Source: Puffinus mauretanicus (lineage: Eukaryota; Chordata; Aves; Procellariiformes; Procellariidae). From it: DNA of 64,000 bases. Below, one piece after another: positions 62,651 to 64,000 of the stretch (position 1 is its first letter; each line of letters opens with the position of its first letter). A program made the translations under genes and the position numbers. The notes beneath the pieces are model-generated. The model saw nothing but the letters and a program-made list of their open reading frames with translations. It was not told the DNA's origin and ran no database searches. Location: NCBI GenBank assembly GCA_023333565.1, contig JAJKFH010000470.1, forward strand, positions 124,001 through 188,000, in the 5' to 3' direction.

Positions 62651-64000
62651 TTAAATCATGCCTGTAACGTTAAATCTCCTGTCTCCATGTAAAGTGTCAT
62701 ATCCCAAGGCTCCTAGTTTTGGAATTATTATCCCCCTCCATTTAACGTAATAATGAGTGATGAACTGTATAGCTCCCATCCAACACCTACTGAAGGACAA
62801 TGTTTCACGGTGACTTCTGTGGATATTGGCTCAAACTCAGATTTCTTCAGGGGTGGTTTAGCATTGCCTATTGCTAACTTCATCTGTCTCTGTGCACTGT
62901 CTTGTCCATTGGCTGAGACATGGTGGGCTTGGAGGGGAGAGGGGCTTGCTGAAATATCAGTACTTCTTTTTTATGATGTCCTAAACCATCACGCTGACAG
63001 GGCAGAGAGTTGTATCTAACAGTTGATACAGGGGGAAACAAGATGCCATCCATCCCTCTTTGCCTGAAGTTAGCAGTGACCATCTGAGCAGCGTCAGGGA
63101 CCTGAGAAGAACCTGGCTGATGTGCATTTCAGGGCTAGGATTATCAAGCAGGTCCCAGAGCACTGCACCTCAGCGTCAGTGCAAACTGGCTCTTCAATTC
63201 CCTCTACCCTTTCCTATTCCTCCTTAAATCCCAGCGTAGTAGATCGTAGCTCTGATCTGCTTTTCCAAACAGTGGCAGAGGTATGATGTGAGCAGCTTTC
63301 CATTCATTACCACTGAGCATAATGTAGGTGGTTTCTCTGTGGCATTCAGCGCTACAGGTGCTTTCCTAGTATAGCGTTTCTGTATTTCAGGAGGTGGTAG
63401 GGCAAAGCCCACCTGTGATCACTTGAATTTCGTGCACTCTTTTGCCCTCTCCTCTTGAAGCTCTACTCTTGAAGTTGCTGAGCAAGAACATACTCAGCCT
63501 GGAGACAGCCTCTCTGTGCACCCATGTCCTCGCTGGGATCACAAATCTAGACATTCAGCACACCATCTTCTCAAACAGCTGCTCCCCAAAACCAAAGGTC
63601 CAAATCATCTTGGAAGATAAACTTTAAGATGGTCTCAGTCATGAAGGCACAACAGGGAAGGGACCAATGAAATAACCATTAAGTGGATGCGTTGAAGAAA
63701 GGCAAAGAGCCTTTGGCAGCATGGTGGGGATTGGCCCTTCAACGGCAATGTGTGAGCAAAGGAGGTCTCTTCCTCCACCTGTCCTTGCATGACATGGGAG
63801 AGAGACTTCAGGAAGTCTGGAGCTTCTTTCCTGTGCTGTATTTCAGTTCTGCTTTCTCTGTAGCAAAGCTTGGGAGGGGCTACCTCACCTCATTTAATAG
63901 CCCTGGCTCCAGGAGGTGCTAATTCCTGGGCAGCTTCCTTTGACTTCTGAGTAGAAGAGAAATCTCTGTTCAGATAAAATGCACAAGGAACCTTACGGCC

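Larger units (their letters stand above)
31140..64000. other. Long gene-free interval to the right of COPRS
   Basis: Across almost 33 kb I found no ORF with recognisable protein similarity and no CpG island. The ORFs are mostly under 120 codons and rich in Cys, Phe, Ser and Leu, as expected for translated AT-rich non-coding DNA. The longest, 170 codons at 62031-62543 (-), overlaps an old repeat. The start of the interval is COPRS 3' UTR of unknown length. Contents listed separately are eroded MIR/L2-like and palindromic repeats concentrated between 49 and 63 kb, and simple repeats. By human synteny the next features should be miR-365-2, miR-193a and RAB11FIP4, but none was seen. Confidence 0.7.

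Overview
The window is vertebrate nuclear DNA, most likely from a bird. Genes are split into short exons by GT/AG introns, promoters sit in CpG islands, and there is no Alu or L1. Recognisable transposons are a relic of a CR1-type LINE and a solo LTR of a type I associate from memory with neoavian birds. Gene order is SUZ12 (-), UTP6 (+), COPRS (+), which is the human 17q11.2 order read in the opposite direction.

Region by region: 1-1330 is a CpG island holding SUZ12 exon 1, which encodes the N-terminus of a PRC2 subunit; the rest of that gene lies off the left edge. From 1331 to about 12440 is an AT-rich, gene-free gap. UTP6, an SSU-processome protein, is complete from 12666 to 24929. Its 19 coding exons could all be placed, and joined they give 1794 nt, or 597 residues, the length I know for human UTP6. 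Intron 5 carries the solo LTR and intron 9 a degraded LINE reverse-transcriptase fragment. COPRS, the histone-binding PRMT5 cofactor, is rebuilt from four exons between 27104 and 31139 (182 residues). Its first exon is less certain than the other three. Its CpG-island promoter also faces leftward, where a minus-strand 53-codon ORF is followed closely by a polyadenylation signal.

From 31140 to 64000 I found no supportable gene. The stretch holds eroded amniote repeats (MIR/L2-like pieces and palindromic 'TTTACACC...CCAGCTGAGGATCTG' relics), simple repeats and chance ORFs. Human synteny predicts miR-365-2, miR-193a and RAB11FIP4 next to the right, but I saw neither mature miRNA sequence nor a RAB11FIP4 C-terminal exon here.

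The three genes are neighbours, not an operon. SUZ12 and COPRS both act on histone methylation (PRC2 and PRMT5), while UTP6 is a ribosome-biogenesis housekeeping gene. I found no convincing new system. The best leads are the divergent mini-transcript at the COPRS promoter, the expanded poly-Gly/poly-Ala tracts of SUZ12, and the clustered ancient palindromic repeats near 62.3-62.65 kb.
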